This document shows positions 44,102 through 53,344 of a DNA stretch of 64,000 bases, one piece after another. Below the pieces are notes generated by a model. That model was not told the DNA's origin. It ran no database searches and saw nothing but the letters and a program-made list of their open reading frames with translations. A program made the translations under genes and the position numbers. Source of the stretch: JABJGO01 sp963921245 (GTDB taxonomy: Bacteria; Pseudomonadota; Alphaproteobacteria; Rhodospirillales; Casp-alpha2); the NCBI GenBank assembly GCA_963921245.4, contig CAWUEY030000001.1:62001-126000 (forward strand). The letters run 5' to 3'. Every line of letters begins with the position of its first letter. Positions within the stretch are counted from its first letter, which is position 1.

Positions 44102-45097
44102 TCAGCTTTGGGGACCGAATGATCGTTCAAAAAAGTTTAGCCAGTTTTCTCCCATGATCTTCGCAACGTCATTATCGGAAAATCCGGCGGCACTGAGACC
44201 CTGGGCAATATTGCCAAAACCAAGATTGTTCTGAAACCAGTCCGGTTGTCTGGGGAAACCCGCATTGCCGGCGGATCCCTCGCCATAATCCCGGTCTCGT
44301 GTCCAGGTGCCATTGCGCATCCACTCAACAACGCTATCCGGTTGGTCCTGACACAGATCACTGCCGATACCAATATGATCGATTCCCATCAGGTCCGCGG
44401 TTCGCGCAACCATCTGACAAAAATCGGCGAGCGTACAATCCGGACCATTGTTCAGGTGATGGGGATAGAGCGAAAACCCAATCATGCCACCACTGTCCGC
44501 AAGTGCTTTCAACACATCGTCCGATTTGTTCCGTAGCGCCCCATGCCAGGCCGACGGATTGGCATGGGTAATGGCAATGGGACGTTCAGAGACATCAATG
44601 GCTTCGAGTGTTGAGCGTTCAGCAGAATGGCTCATATCCACCACGAGACCAACGCGATTCATCTCTCTGATGACCTGTTTACCCATGCGGGTCACCCCGG
44701 AATCACCGGATTCATAACACCCGCTCGCCAGCAGACTCTGGTTGTTGTAGGTTAATTGCATGAACCGCATGCCCAACTGGTGGCAGATCTCAACCAGACC
44801 AATGTCATCCTCAAGTGGCGAACAATTCTGACATCCGAAGATAATCGCTGTTTTGCCCTGCTCCCTCGCCACCACAACATCGCCCGCCGTCCGGCCCGGT
44901 ATGATCAGGTTGGAGCGGGCCTCAAAACGCCGATTCCAGGCCGAGATATTTTCCACGGTTTCCCGGAAATCTTCATGGTAACAGATCGTCACATGAACGG
45001 CGCTGACACCGCCCTGGTTCATTTGCTGAAAGATACGGTCGGACCAATTGCTGTACTGAAGTGCATCAATAACAAGCGATGCATGGGGCAGTGACAT
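44102..45097 (-). CDS. M19 (renal/membrane) dipeptidase-family protein lacking the HxD motif
   Basis: A 331-aa TIM-barrel protein of peptidase family M19: LGMRFMQLTYNNQSLLASGC, VGLVVDMSHSAERSTLEAID, PIAITHANPSAWHGALRNKS and HIGIGSDLC. The His residues of MSHS and THANP are kept. The N-terminal metal motif (normally DGHND) reads IDALQYSNWSD, so the two first metal ligands are missing. Related proteins occur beside dimethylglycine demethylase genes in Pseudomonas, as far as I recall (PA5396 region), so a role in betaine/dimethylglycine use is possible. The frame is open to 45196; the ATG at 45097 matches the family. Confidence 0.85.
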   Translation of the reverse strand: MSLPHASLVIDALQYSNWSDRIFQQMNQGGVSAVHVTICYHEDFRETVENISAWNRRFEARSNLIIPGRTAGDVVVAREQGKTAIIFGCQNCSPLEDDIGLVEICHQLGMRFMQLTYNNQSLLASGCYESGDSGVTRMGKQVIREMNRVGLVVDMSHSAERSTLEAIDVSERPIAITHANPSAWHGALRNKSDDVLKALADSGGMIGFSLYPHHLNNGPDCTLADFCQMVARTADLMGIDHIGIGSDLCQDQPDSVVEWMRNGTWTRDRDYGEGSAGNAGFPRQPDWFQNNLGFGNIAQGLSAAGFSDNDVAKIMGENWLNFFERSFGPQS

Positions 45098-45268
45098 GTC
45101 ATGAGTTCCTTGTTTTGTGCAGGAAAGATGAAGGATATCTGCACCAAACGCCAGCACAGAAGAAAGCCGACGCCCGCCTAAAACAGCAACAGCCAAAAAG
45201 GCAACGGCGCCCCGAAAACGAAGCCACCAGATCGAAAAACACTTGAGCTCTGATAGGCCAGCGGCGGC

Positions 45269-46573
45269 TTATCGCTCCTGCATAGCTTCGCCCATGGAGC
45301 TGATGAAGGGGGCCAGAATGTACTCGGCCACCGTCCGGGTGCCGGTTTTGATACTGGCGACAACCTGGGCACCAGGGTAAAGGTTAAACACCTCGCCACC
45401 GCGTTCAAAGCGATCCTGGTCCGTTTCAATACGCACCCGGTAATAGGGAATACCGTCGCTGCGCACGAGGGTGTCCGGACTAATCTCAATCACCCTGCCG
45501 TCGATAGCACCAAAGCGGCTCAATTCCGGGGCGCTCAACTTAATACTGGCTTCCTGTTCCAACGCAATGAAACCGATGTCCTGGGTTGGCAACTCCGCCT
45601 CGACAATCAGGGTATCATCCAGCGGGACCAGTTCAACGACCGTGTCACCGGCTTTCACCACACCGCTCAGGGTCGACACATGAACCGTTTTCACAATACC
45701 ATCCAGAGGCGCTCGAAGTGTTGTCCTGTCCAGGCTGTCCTTGAACTTGAGAGCGCGCTGCGTGAATTCCTCAATATCGCGTTGTACAGCCGCTAGTTCT
45801 TCCCGATTTTGGGTCTGATAAGAAACGGAAATCTGACGCAAACGGGTTTCCGCCTCTTTCAGGGCAGCCTTTGCACCTTTTACGGCTTCCCGGTCCTCCT
45901 CAACCCGGCCGCGCATGTTGGAGTACTCGCGGGTCAGTTCAAGGTGCTTGAATTGTGTGGTCAGGTTCTCCTGTAGTAACTCGGTCGAAAGATCGACCTG
46001 GGATTTGAGTATTTGCAGGCTTTCCCGGGCATTTGACAGCCTCGCTTCGATCTCACGAATATTCTGCTGTCGCTGGATAATCAGCTCGTTCTGAGTCTCC
46101 ATCTCAATGGCGAAACGATCCTGTCTGGCCGCAAACAAAGCGCGCGCTTCGGCGATATTGTCGGGCGATTGTTGCTCCAATTCCGCGGGAAACACCAACG
46201 CATCCACACCGGCAATCTCCGCCTGCAGACGAACCTCGTCGATTTTAAGGGAGTCTATTCGAAGTTGCAGTTCTTCCACATCCGCACCTCTCTGGATCGG
46301 ATCAAGCACGATTAGCTCCTGCCCCTTTTCAACGACCGATCCTTCGACAGCCAGAATCTCACGAACGATCCCACCCTCCAGATGCTGGACGTACTGAATC
46401 TGACTGGATGGTGTCACCTCACCGGTTGCAACACTGACGATATTCAAACGCCCGAATGACGCGATCACGACAAAACCGACAACACAAATCAGGCCGATAG
46501 TAAAAAAGGCCTTGTGAACGCCGGCGAGCGAATCCTCCAACGGCTCCAGCGGTTCTTGCCATGGCTGGCTCAT
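45269..46573 (-). CDS. Type I secretion membrane-fusion protein (HlyD/PrtE family)
   Basis: A 434-aa adaptor protein. It has a short cytoplasmic start, one membrane helix (FFTIGLICVVGFVVIASFG, about 24-42) and a lipoyl-like half (YVQHLEGGIVREILAVEGSV). A long coiled coil covers about 95-290 (ELQLRIDSLKIDEVRLQAEI to RDIEEFTQRALKFK), then the second lipoyl half (TTLRAPLDGIVKTVHVSTLS) and a C-terminal beta domain. It links the inner-membrane ABC exporter to the TolC-like channel. The ABC gene overlaps its start by 4 bases. Confidence 0.93.
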   Translation of the reverse strand: MSQPWQEPLEPLEDSLAGVHKAFFTIGLICVVGFVVIASFGRLNIVSVATGEVTPSSQIQYVQHLEGGIVREILAVEGSVVEKGQELIVLDPIQRGADVEELQLRIDSLKIDEVRLQAEIAGVDALVFPAELEQQSPDNIAEARALFAARQDRFAIEMETQNELIIQRQQNIREIEARLSNARESLQILKSQVDLSTELLQENLTTQFKHLELTREYSNMRGRVEEDREAVKGAKAALKEAETRLRQISVSYQTQNREELAAVQRDIEEFTQRALKFKDSLDRTTLRAPLDGIVKTVHVSTLSGVVKAGDTVVELVPLDDTLIVEAELPTQDIGFIALEQEASIKLSAPELSRFGAIDGRVIEISPDTLVRSDGIPYYRVRIETDQDRFERGGEVFNLYPGAQVVASIKTGTRTVAEYILAPFISSMGEAMQER

Positions 46574-48345
46574 GACGGGGCATTTCCGCTGGATGGCGCC
46601 CGGCGAATAAGGGCCTCGTCACCGGTGATGGCGGGCCTTTTCTCATCGGCGGTCGGCTTTTTCGTTTCCTTTGGACTCGCCGCGCCACGGTTCAATTCTT
46701 TAGCCTTTTTCAACGCGGGTACTGGTTTGCTGTTCAAATCCACAACAATGTCAGCCGCCTTTATGATCTGGGGGTCGTTGGACGCTACGAAAATCGTCTT
46801 TCCTTCCCCGCGAAATCGATTGAAGACCTGATGAACCGTTTTTCGACCATCGGCGTCCAGCGCCTCTGTTGGTTCGTCCATAACAATCAGGTTGCATTCA
46901 CCGCAAAGAGCACGGGCAAGAGAAAGCCGCCGCCGGATACCGGCGGACAGCGTTCGCCCGTTATCTTCAATTTTCTGATCGATTCCACTGGCATTTTCGG
47001 CGACAAATTTTCTCAAACCGGCTTCATTAATGATCTTCATCAGATCATTGTCTTCCAATTCGGGGTTCATGGTCGTCAGGTTTTCTCGAACCGTGCCGTT
47101 CAGGAACCGGGTTTCCTGTGGTAAATAGGCAATCTGGGAGCGCCACCAGTTTGGTGCCAATTGCTGTGTATCGACACCGTCCACGAGAATCCTGCCCCGC
47201 TGCGGATCAATCAATCCGGCGATCATTCGACACAGCGTTGTTTTGCCCATACCATTGGCACCATTCAACAAAATGACCGTTCCGGGGGGCACGGAAAATG
47301 TCAGCGATTCAAATAACGGATTTGGGTTGCCTGGATGGCTGTAGGAAACATCCTGAAATGCGACCCACCCTTTGTAGACCTCCATCGCGGCCCCCTTCGC
47401 GGCTTCTCGAGGCATTTCCCGAAACTGTTTCAGCAAAAACAGAGATTGTTTGGCCTTTGCAAAGGGTTCTGTCAGCGAAGAGAAACGGTTGACCACGTTT
47501 AAAGCCCGGCTGGCCAGAATGTTTGCACCAATCATGATGCCCACATCCAATGTACCCTGCACCACCAGAATTGCGCCGACGGCAATAATGCAAATTGACA
47601 TCATACCGGTACTGCCATGGGTTATGGACTGCATCAATCCGCGATGGAGTGACACCTTTCGGGACAGGTCCTGAATGCGCCGGATATGAGTCTGACTGTG
47701 GTTGACCATCAGTCCACGTGCACGGAAGGCCCTGACCTCATCAGAGGCACCAAGCAGGGACCCCGTATGCTGACTGCCAATGATTTTTTCTTTCATAACC
47801 TCGGCGTTGACCTGCTCCACGGTGCGCGACCCCAACCATCCCGAAAGCGCGGTGATCACCATGAAGATGATTGCGATCCCTGCCAGTAGCGGACTGAGCA
47901 TCGCGAGGGCCGCAATGAAAAGTGCTGCAAAGGGAAGATCCATCAGGGTTGCGACGTTGGGTGCAGATGCCAATCGTTCCAATGCGTCAGTGCTGTTCAG
48001 AAACTCCCGCTGGGCATTCATGGGCACTTGCTGCAGGGTGTTCTGTTTAATCGCGGCAATCAATTGATGGTTTTGAACGGCAAGTTCCTCATCCGGTCGT
48101 ATGGCTATAGACGAGGCGAAGTTGAGGCGAACCTGACGAAACCCGAATTCCATAATGACGGCAAAAATCGCGCCGGTGGCAAGGGTAATCAGGGTTGCGT
48201 CAACCCCATGGGCCACATATCGGTTGAGAACCTGTATTACAAACAAGGGCGAGGCCAATGCAAGGACGCTGATCACAAAAGAAGAAAACAGGACCGCCGC
48301 AAAAACCGAACGGCGGGACATCAGTCTGGCAAGAAGAAATTTCAT
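46570..48345 (-). CDS. Type I secretion ABC transporter (PrtD-like), with altered ATPase motifs
   Basis: A 591-aa half-transporter: six-helix membrane domain (about 15-300) then an ATPase domain with Walker A NGANGMGKTTL and Walker B NLIVMDEPTEALD. Two motifs deviate. The signature reads LSAGIRRRLSLARAL instead of LSGGQ-QR. The position of the switch histidine (usually AHR/THD) reads VASNDPQ, so the His is replaced by Asn. There is no N-terminal C39-like domain, in line with RTX or S-layer type substrates. The C-terminus has a Lys/Pro-rich tail (KKAKELNRGAASPKETKKPT). It lies between the TolC-like and HlyD-like genes. Confidence 0.9.
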   Translation of the reverse strand: MKFLLARLMSRRSVFAAVLFSSFVISVLALASPLFVIQVLNRYVAHGVDATLITLATGAIFAVIMEFGFRQVRLNFASSIAIRPDEELAVQNHQLIAAIKQNTLQQVPMNAQREFLNSTDALERLASAPNVATLMDLPFAALFIAALAMLSPLLAGIAIIFMVITALSGWLGSRTVEQVNAEVMKEKIIGSQHTGSLLGASDEVRAFRARGLMVNHSQTHIRRIQDLSRKVSLHRGLMQSITHGSTGMMSICIIAVGAILVVQGTLDVGIMIGANILASRALNVVNRFSSLTEPFAKAKQSLFLLKQFREMPREAAKGAAMEVYKGWVAFQDVSYSHPGNPNPLFESLTFSVPPGTVILLNGANGMGKTTLCRMIAGLIDPQRGRILVDGVDTQQLAPNWWRSQIAYLPQETRFLNGTVRENLTTMNPELEDNDLMKIINEAGLRKFVAENASGIDQKIEDNGRTLSAGIRRRLSLARALCGECNLIVMDEPTEALDADGRKTVHQVFNRFRGEGKTIFVASNDPQIIKAADIVVDLNSKPVPALKKAKELNRGAASPKETKKPTADEKRPAITGDEALIRRAPSSGNAPS

Positions 48346-48477
48346 CGTTTCGCGGCACCCTGAGTGCAGTCACTTGAATACATCGGCGGAGTATATCAAT
48401 GGTACGCCAACTGGCACCAGCATTGTTCGTGACGGCGTTTCCAGGAGTACAGCCGGCGTAGACGCAGCAAGCCGCGC

Positions 48478-49893
48478 TCAGCCGTCGGCAAACAGGTTTT
48501 CGTCCAATTGCCCAACGGCAAGTAAAAGATCATAAACGGCCAGTGCCACGCTGGTTTTTGCGGCTTCCGCAGCACTCAGGGAATTTACAAACTGGGTTTC
48601 CTGATTCAGGATATCAATTAACGAGCGGTTACCCAATCGCCGTTCCTCTTTTGCAATCTCTAGGAACTCGCTCGCCAGATTTGCCTGTGTTTCCAGGAGC
48701 CTTGCCGTATCCCGGTTTGTCTGAAGAGCCTGCCAGGCGTTTCTCACAGCCTCATCGACACCATGTTGTTGTTCCAGCAAGCGACTGCGCGCTGAGCTTT
48801 CATTGCTCAGAGATTGACGATATCTGGCCTGATCCTTGCCAGCATTGTAGAGTGGAATGTCAGCCTCTACTTTAATCAGCTTCTCATCCTGGAAGCCGAG
48901 TGTACCGCCGACATTATTCTTGTTGATGGCTTCGCCCACCAGATTGATCGAGGCACCTGTTAGATTGATATCATCGGTACGCCTTTGTGACTCAGCGATG
49001 GCAACTTCCATTGATGCGATGATCAAATTGAGATTGTTGTCGCGCGCCTGCACCATTGCATCATCAAGCGTTTCCGGAACCAGTTCCACGGGAAGCCGTG
49101 GCGGCATCAATTCCTCGAGATTACCAGGATCATGTTTGAAGACGTTCTGATACCTGTTTTTTGCATTGATCAACGCGCCTTCGGCCTGAATTCGCCCCGC
49201 TTCTGCGCCCGCCAGCGCCGATTTGGATTGCAGCAAATCACTGGCCAACCCGGAATTACGTTCAACGAGCGCTTCTTCCAGACCCGTCTGACGTTTGATG
49301 TTGTCTTCGGACTGAATAGCAAAATTGTAGGTATTGTAGGCCTGGAACAGATTCAGATAGGCATCCAGCGCCTCGCGAATTAGAGCCTGTTTTGTATTGC
49401 GCAAACGAACGTCGGCCAGTTCAGCAGACAAGCGAGACCGGTCAATGTTTTCCAGGGTACTTCCCATATCCCAGATCAACTGGTTTGCGCGCAATGTGGT
49501 TTGATAGAAGCCTGTTGAGGTGTCGGCAGAACCAAAAACCTTGTCCCGTCGCTCATGCCCACCTTCCACATTTAACGTAAACGTCGGGAGATAATCGCCG
49601 ATGGCAAGATCAACACCTTCACGCGCCGAATTCAGGTCAGAAATAGCCGCTTTGACCCTGTCGTGATTTTCAAGAACATCCGGCAATAAATCGGAAAAGG
49701 AATCCGCGTGGGCATGGGAGACAACCGTGACCGCAACCATAGCCGCGGCGACACCGCGCAGCAGCTTTTTTACCCGAGACCCGGTTGTCAACCTATTGAC
49801 TGAACCCCGCAACTTGAACAAGCCCTGCAACAAACTTCCCCTTCTTTGAAAGTTTCTCGCCATGTTGTTCGGAGAAACTTTTTCTTCGCGCAT
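48478..49893 (-). CDS. TolC-family outer-membrane channel of the type I secretion system
   Basis: A 471-aa protein. After an unusually long basic N-terminus (about 45 residues), a signal sequence (LLRGVAAAMVAVTVVSHAHA) is followed by the TolC repeat architecture: LPDVLENHDRVKAAISDLNS, GDYLPTFTLNVEGGHERRDK, and LIWDMGSTLENIDRSRLSAE (first half), then IPLYNAGKDQARYRQSLSNE (second half). The start at 49893 has a poor ribosome site; MARNFQRR at 49863 is an alternative. It heads the minus-strand secretion operon, 132 bases before the ABC gene. Confidence 0.9.
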   Translation of the reverse strand: MREEKVSPNNMARNFQRRGSLLQGLFKLRGSVNRLTTGSRVKKLLRGVAAAMVAVTVVSHAHADSFSDLLPDVLENHDRVKAAISDLNSAREGVDLAIGDYLPTFTLNVEGGHERRDKVFGSADTSTGFYQTTLRANQLIWDMGSTLENIDRSRLSAELADVRLRNTKQALIREALDAYLNLFQAYNTYNFAIQSEDNIKRQTGLEEALVERNSGLASDLLQSKSALAGAEAGRIQAEGALINAKNRYQNVFKHDPGNLEELMPPRLPVELVPETLDDAMVQARDNNLNLIIASMEVAIAESQRRTDDINLTGASINLVGEAINKNNVGGTLGFQDEKLIKVEADIPLYNAGKDQARYRQSLSNESSARSRLLEQQHGVDEAVRNAWQALQTNRDTARLLETQANLASEFLEIAKEERRLGNRSLIDILNQETQFVNSLSAAEAAKTSVALAVYDLLLAVGQLDENLFADG

Positions 49894-50617
49894 CCTTCGC
49901 GCATATTTAAGCTTTTTATAGCCTCGACTCGCGCCGAGTCAACGCATTCTCAGCACACATAACACCGTATAGGACCCCGGATGCCCCGCGCGTCACCAAT
50001 GTCAAACATACACCGCCCCAATGGAAAGCGCAAACCCTTATAATGCCTACATTTATAGTGGAAAGGTCCTAATCTATTATTAATGGGCCTGACCCGGATA
50101 ACGCTGATTTGGCGTGATTATGGGTATCATGGGCAAGAGCCGCCTGGGTGTACATAATTCCGAGTGTGTATCTGCATGTATATAAGCAGGATCGTCCGAT
50201 GGAGCCTCTTGTGTCCGTTAACGACGGCGCAGACGGCGGCCGGACTGTGTGGTGCGGATACACTTGTCCCTGTCACTAGATCCAACATAGGGCAAAATAA
50301 TCCACTTGTCAAGGAAAATTTTCAAAAAAAGTGAAAAAAAACTTTCACACCTACTCCCCCTGCCCCCATATCCGAAAGGCGTTGACCGACAGGTGAATGC
50401 GAAGCAATCACCGATAGGCGGGGGTAACCGTCATCTGAGGCCGTTATCCAGCCTAGGCCCTTCAGATTATTGACCATAAAAAAACGCCACTTTGTTGCTC
50501 TGGGTTGCGCAATACGCTAAGAGATGCCGTTCATGGAGACGAACAGGATTTATGTTTTCGAAATGTTGTAAATCTCCAAAGGTCTCTACAATACGGTGGA
50601 TTCGAAAGTGAGACAAA
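49894..50617. other. Long intergenic region between the secretion operon and DUF1007
   Basis: About 720 bases with no supported gene; short frames here have no family look. The AT-rich centre (50290-50350) has an imperfect dyad GTGAAA...TTTCAC (about 50331-50348). It should hold the divergent promoters for the TolC-like gene (left) and the DUF1007 gene (right). I looked for a cobalamin or metal riboswitch ahead of the metal exporter and did not see its conserved boxes. Confidence 0.35.
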
Positions 50618-51268
50618 ATGCCCCTGCGGCGTAGCCCCGGAATCCTTCTGACCTTTGCACTTCTGGTGATGCCGGTAACGGAACATCGTGCCGGGGCGCA
50701 CCCCCATGCCTGGATTGATTTGAAATCCACGCTGATACTCAATGATGCTGGCGAAGTCGTTGCTCTCAATCAGCACTGGCTATTTGGAGATTTCTATTCG
50801 AGCTTTGTTATCAGCGATATTCAGAGCGCCGGACTGGATATTCGGGAAGGGTTGATGGAGACCGCGCGAAACAACCTCCTGGAACTAGAGGGTTACGACT
50901 ATTTTACAAAAATGACCTCTGATGGTGAAGCCCTCGCGTTCCAGCCGGTTTCCACGTTTGAAACCGGTGCCCTCAACGGTCGGATTTATCTTGATTTCAC
51001 GGTGACGCTGACCCAACCCGTTGATCCCCTTTCATCGACAGTTCGTTATGCGGTTTTCGACCCCACATATTACATTGAAATTCTCTATGCAGAGGGGGCA
51101 AAGCCGGAGATCGAGGGCGCCGAAAAACTGGGCTGCGCCATCGATTTGACAACACCGGAACCGACATTTGAACAACTGGCGTTCGCCGCGTCACTTGATC
51201 AGACGCAAAGTGTCGGAGACGGCCTAGGAGAGGTATTTGCCCAATGGGCGACAGTCAATTGTATCTGA
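50618..51268 (+). CDS. DUF1007 family exported protein
   Basis: A 216-aa protein with a signal sequence (GILLTFALLVMPVTEHRAGA) followed by the DUF1007 opening HPHAWIDLKSTLILNDAGEV. Proteins of this family nearly always precede NicO/RcnA-type nickel/cobalt exporters, as here, and are thought to act in the periplasm on the same metal. Its stop codon (TGA at 51266) overlaps the exporter start by one base. Confidence 0.92.
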   Translation: MPLRRSPGILLTFALLVMPVTEHRAGAHPHAWIDLKSTLILNDAGEVVALNQHWLFGDFYSSFVISDIQSAGLDIREGLMETARNNLLELEGYDYFTKMTSDGEALAFQPVSTFETGALNGRIYLDFTVTLTQPVDPLSSTVRYAVFDPTYYIEILYAEGAKPEIEGAEKLGCAIDLTTPEPTFEQLAFAASLDQTQSVGDGLGEVFAQWATVNCI

Positions 51269-52242
51269 TGAAAACTCAGCCAGCACCCTTCATGAGGTTT
51301 TGCGTTGCCGCGGCCCTGTTTGCGGTTTTCGTTCTGGGTGCGCTGTTTATCACTGTTCAGATATGGCCGCAGCTGATCGGTTACATCCAACAAATGCAGA
51401 ATGATCTGCACCGCGAGCTGGCGACCGCGGTTCGGGCAATAAAAGAACAACCGGGTTGGTCAGCGGGCAGCCTGATCACGCTCAGTTTCTTTTACGGTAT
51501 TTTTCATGCCGCGGGCCCCGGGCACGGAAAAATGATCATTGCCACCTATCTCGCCAGCCATCCCGCACAAATTCGGCAAGGATTGTTGCTGTCCGCGCTG
51601 TCATCTCTCGCACAGGGAATTGTGGCGATCATGGCTGTTGGCGGCTCTGTCTGGCTGTTAAACCTTTCAACGCGATCTGCGAGCAAAATCTCCGGTAATC
51701 TGGAACTGACCAGCTATATACTGGTCACTGTTTTAGGGATTTATCTCAGCTACACCGCCTTTCGTAAACTCCGGCGCAAGCTGCTTGCCAGAGGCGCCGT
51801 CTCCCATAACCACAATCACCACCATGGTCATGATCATCATCATGACGTCGGTTGCCAGCACCATCATCACGGCATTCCGGAAATCGCGCCGGACCCTCAA
51901 TCTAAGCAATACCTAGCGATGATTGCATCCATCGGTATCCGCCCCTGTAGCGGCGCCGTTTTGGTGCTGATCTTTGCCTTTGCACTGCACTTGCCCTGGA
52001 CCGGGGTGGTGGCCGTTTTGGTGATGTCGGCAGGGACGGCAGTCACGGTTTCCGGGCTTGCGCTTCTTTCGATCACAGCAAGAAGGTGGGCGAAAAAACT
52101 GGCCGCAGAGTCCGGGCGCGGCGCGGGATATTTCGGCATTATCAGCGACACAGTCGCACTGGTCGGTGGTTTGCTGATCATTGCCCTCGGCATATCACTG
52201 GTGAATGCCGCCCTGGCGATAAGCAATCATCCGCTTTTGTAG
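51268..52242 (+). CDS. Nickel/cobalt exporter (NicO/RcnA family)
   Basis: A 324-aa membrane protein with about seven hydrophobic segments. Conserved blocks are FFYGIFHAAGPGHGKMIIAT (metal motif H-x5-GHGK) and IGIRPCSGAVLVLIFAFALH. A cytoplasmic loop is very rich in His (SHNHNHHHGHDHHHDVGCQH and on) and should bind Ni/Co. The start at 51268 is coupled to DUF1007 by a one-base overlap; the frame is also open from 51244. It exports Ni/Co or loads metal for enzymes; which cannot be decided here. Confidence 0.92.
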   Translation: MKTQPAPFMRFCVAAALFAVFVLGALFITVQIWPQLIGYIQQMQNDLHRELATAVRAIKEQPGWSAGSLITLSFFYGIFHAAGPGHGKMIIATYLASHPAQIRQGLLLSALSSLAQGIVAIMAVGGSVWLLNLSTRSASKISGNLELTSYILVTVLGIYLSYTAFRKLRRKLLARGAVSHNHNHHHGHDHHHDVGCQHHHHGIPEIAPDPQSKQYLAMIASIGIRPCSGAVLVLIFAFALHLPWTGVVAVLVMSAGTAVTVSGLALLSITARRWAKKLAAESGRGAGYFGIISDTVALVGGLLIIALGISLVNAALAISNHPLL

Positions 52243-52243
52243 A

Positions 52244-53254
52244 TCAAATTTCACCGAATATTTGTCGTTTGCGGACGCGAACTTTTTCCACACTACCCCG
52301 GGTGCCATCACTGTAGTTACCCGTCCACAGATCAACGGGCATTTCATAGGTGCCGTAGTTGCACTCAAAATAGCGGTGGTGGAGCTGGTGAAAGAAATCG
52401 CCCATGGGCAGTACGGCCTTGCCCTTGATCACCAACGATGCGAACCCGCAGTGAGATACCGCTGGCCCCAGGCCCTGGGCAAACATGTGGAAGAGTACAT
52501 GCAACGGGTGACTGGCGATCACAAAATGGATCGCGATGTTGGAGAAGTACAACAGATGTTCCACCGGGTGCATGGAGATGCCTGTCCAGGGGCCGATATT
52601 AATGTTTCTGTGATGCAACGCGTGTGCGGCTCTGTAGAGTGGCGGCCAGTGGATGAGCCGGTGTATGTAATAAAAATGCACCGATGCCCAAAGCGGCAAC
52701 ACCACAAACAGGGCCAGGAACCAGATCGGGTTTTCACCGTAGGTCAAACCCGCAACATAGCCATTGGCATAGGCCCAGAACCAGATTGACTCATAAGCCG
52801 TCCAGATGGTCACCCCACTGACCAGGGACCAGAACATGTTATCTTTCACCTGATCGCTGAACAGGAACACACGGTTGTTGCGGGCAAGGTCCTTGCGTTC
52901 GAACTTCAGTTGCTTTCCCTGTTTCTTGGTCGAATGCAAAAACAATTGTAGACCCCCGGCGACGATACACAGTGTCAGAAAGTTTTTTGCGTAAACTTGG
53001 GCGATCCAGCCCGCTTCAAAAGCTTTCATCTGCTCCAACGACGGCGCAAGATAATGCCAGGCGGCCAAGGCAAAAATGACCCAGAGCAACCGTGTGCTCA
53101 CCGACAACCAGCTATAGCGCAGCCAGCGCCAGAAAACGGCCGGCGAAAGCGTCAGCGGATGCATTAACTTCATGGGTAGCTCGGGATGCCAATGCCAATC
53201 CCGGCTCACGGGTTTTTCATCGACAGGGGGCGTGTTGACTGTTGTCTGGCTCAT
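52244..53254 (-). CDS. Fatty acid hydroxylase/sterol desaturase superfamily protein
   Basis: A 336-aa di-iron membrane enzyme. His clusters typical of the superfamily are HFYYIHRLIHWPPLYRAAHA, HALHHRNIN, and FHQLHHRYFECNYGT, set among four to five membrane helices. It hydroxylates or desaturates a lipid chain; the substrate is unknown. The start at 53254 (MSQTTVNTPPVDEK) is the most reasonable; the open frame continues upstream into the remnant at 53345-53490. It converges on the NicO gene with a 1-base gap. Confidence 0.9.
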   Translation of the reverse strand: MSQTTVNTPPVDEKPVSRDWHWHPELPMKLMHPLTLSPAVFWRWLRYSWLSVSTRLLWVIFALAAWHYLAPSLEQMKAFEAGWIAQVYAKNFLTLCIVAGGLQLFLHSTKKQGKQLKFERKDLARNNRVFLFSDQVKDNMFWSLVSGVTIWTAYESIWFWAYANGYVAGLTYGENPIWFLALFVVLPLWASVHFYYIHRLIHWPPLYRAAHALHHRNINIGPWTGISMHPVEHLLYFSNIAIHFVIASHPLHVLFHMFAQGLGPAVSHCGFASLVIKGKAVLPMGDFFHQLHHRYFECNYGTYEMPVDLWTGNYSDGTRGSVEKVRVRKRQIFGEI

Positions 53255-53344
53255 AACAACCACTCCGAATTTTCGCGAACAGTAGTGATGGACGGACGGG
53301 CGGCGGGCGCCGTCCGAACAGATTGCTGAAAGTGCGCCGGGGAA

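Noticed and set aside
49894..50617. Cobalamin or metal riboswitch before the DUF1007-NicO genes
   Set aside because: None of the conserved riboswitch boxes could be found, and no convincing multi-helix fold is apparent by eye.
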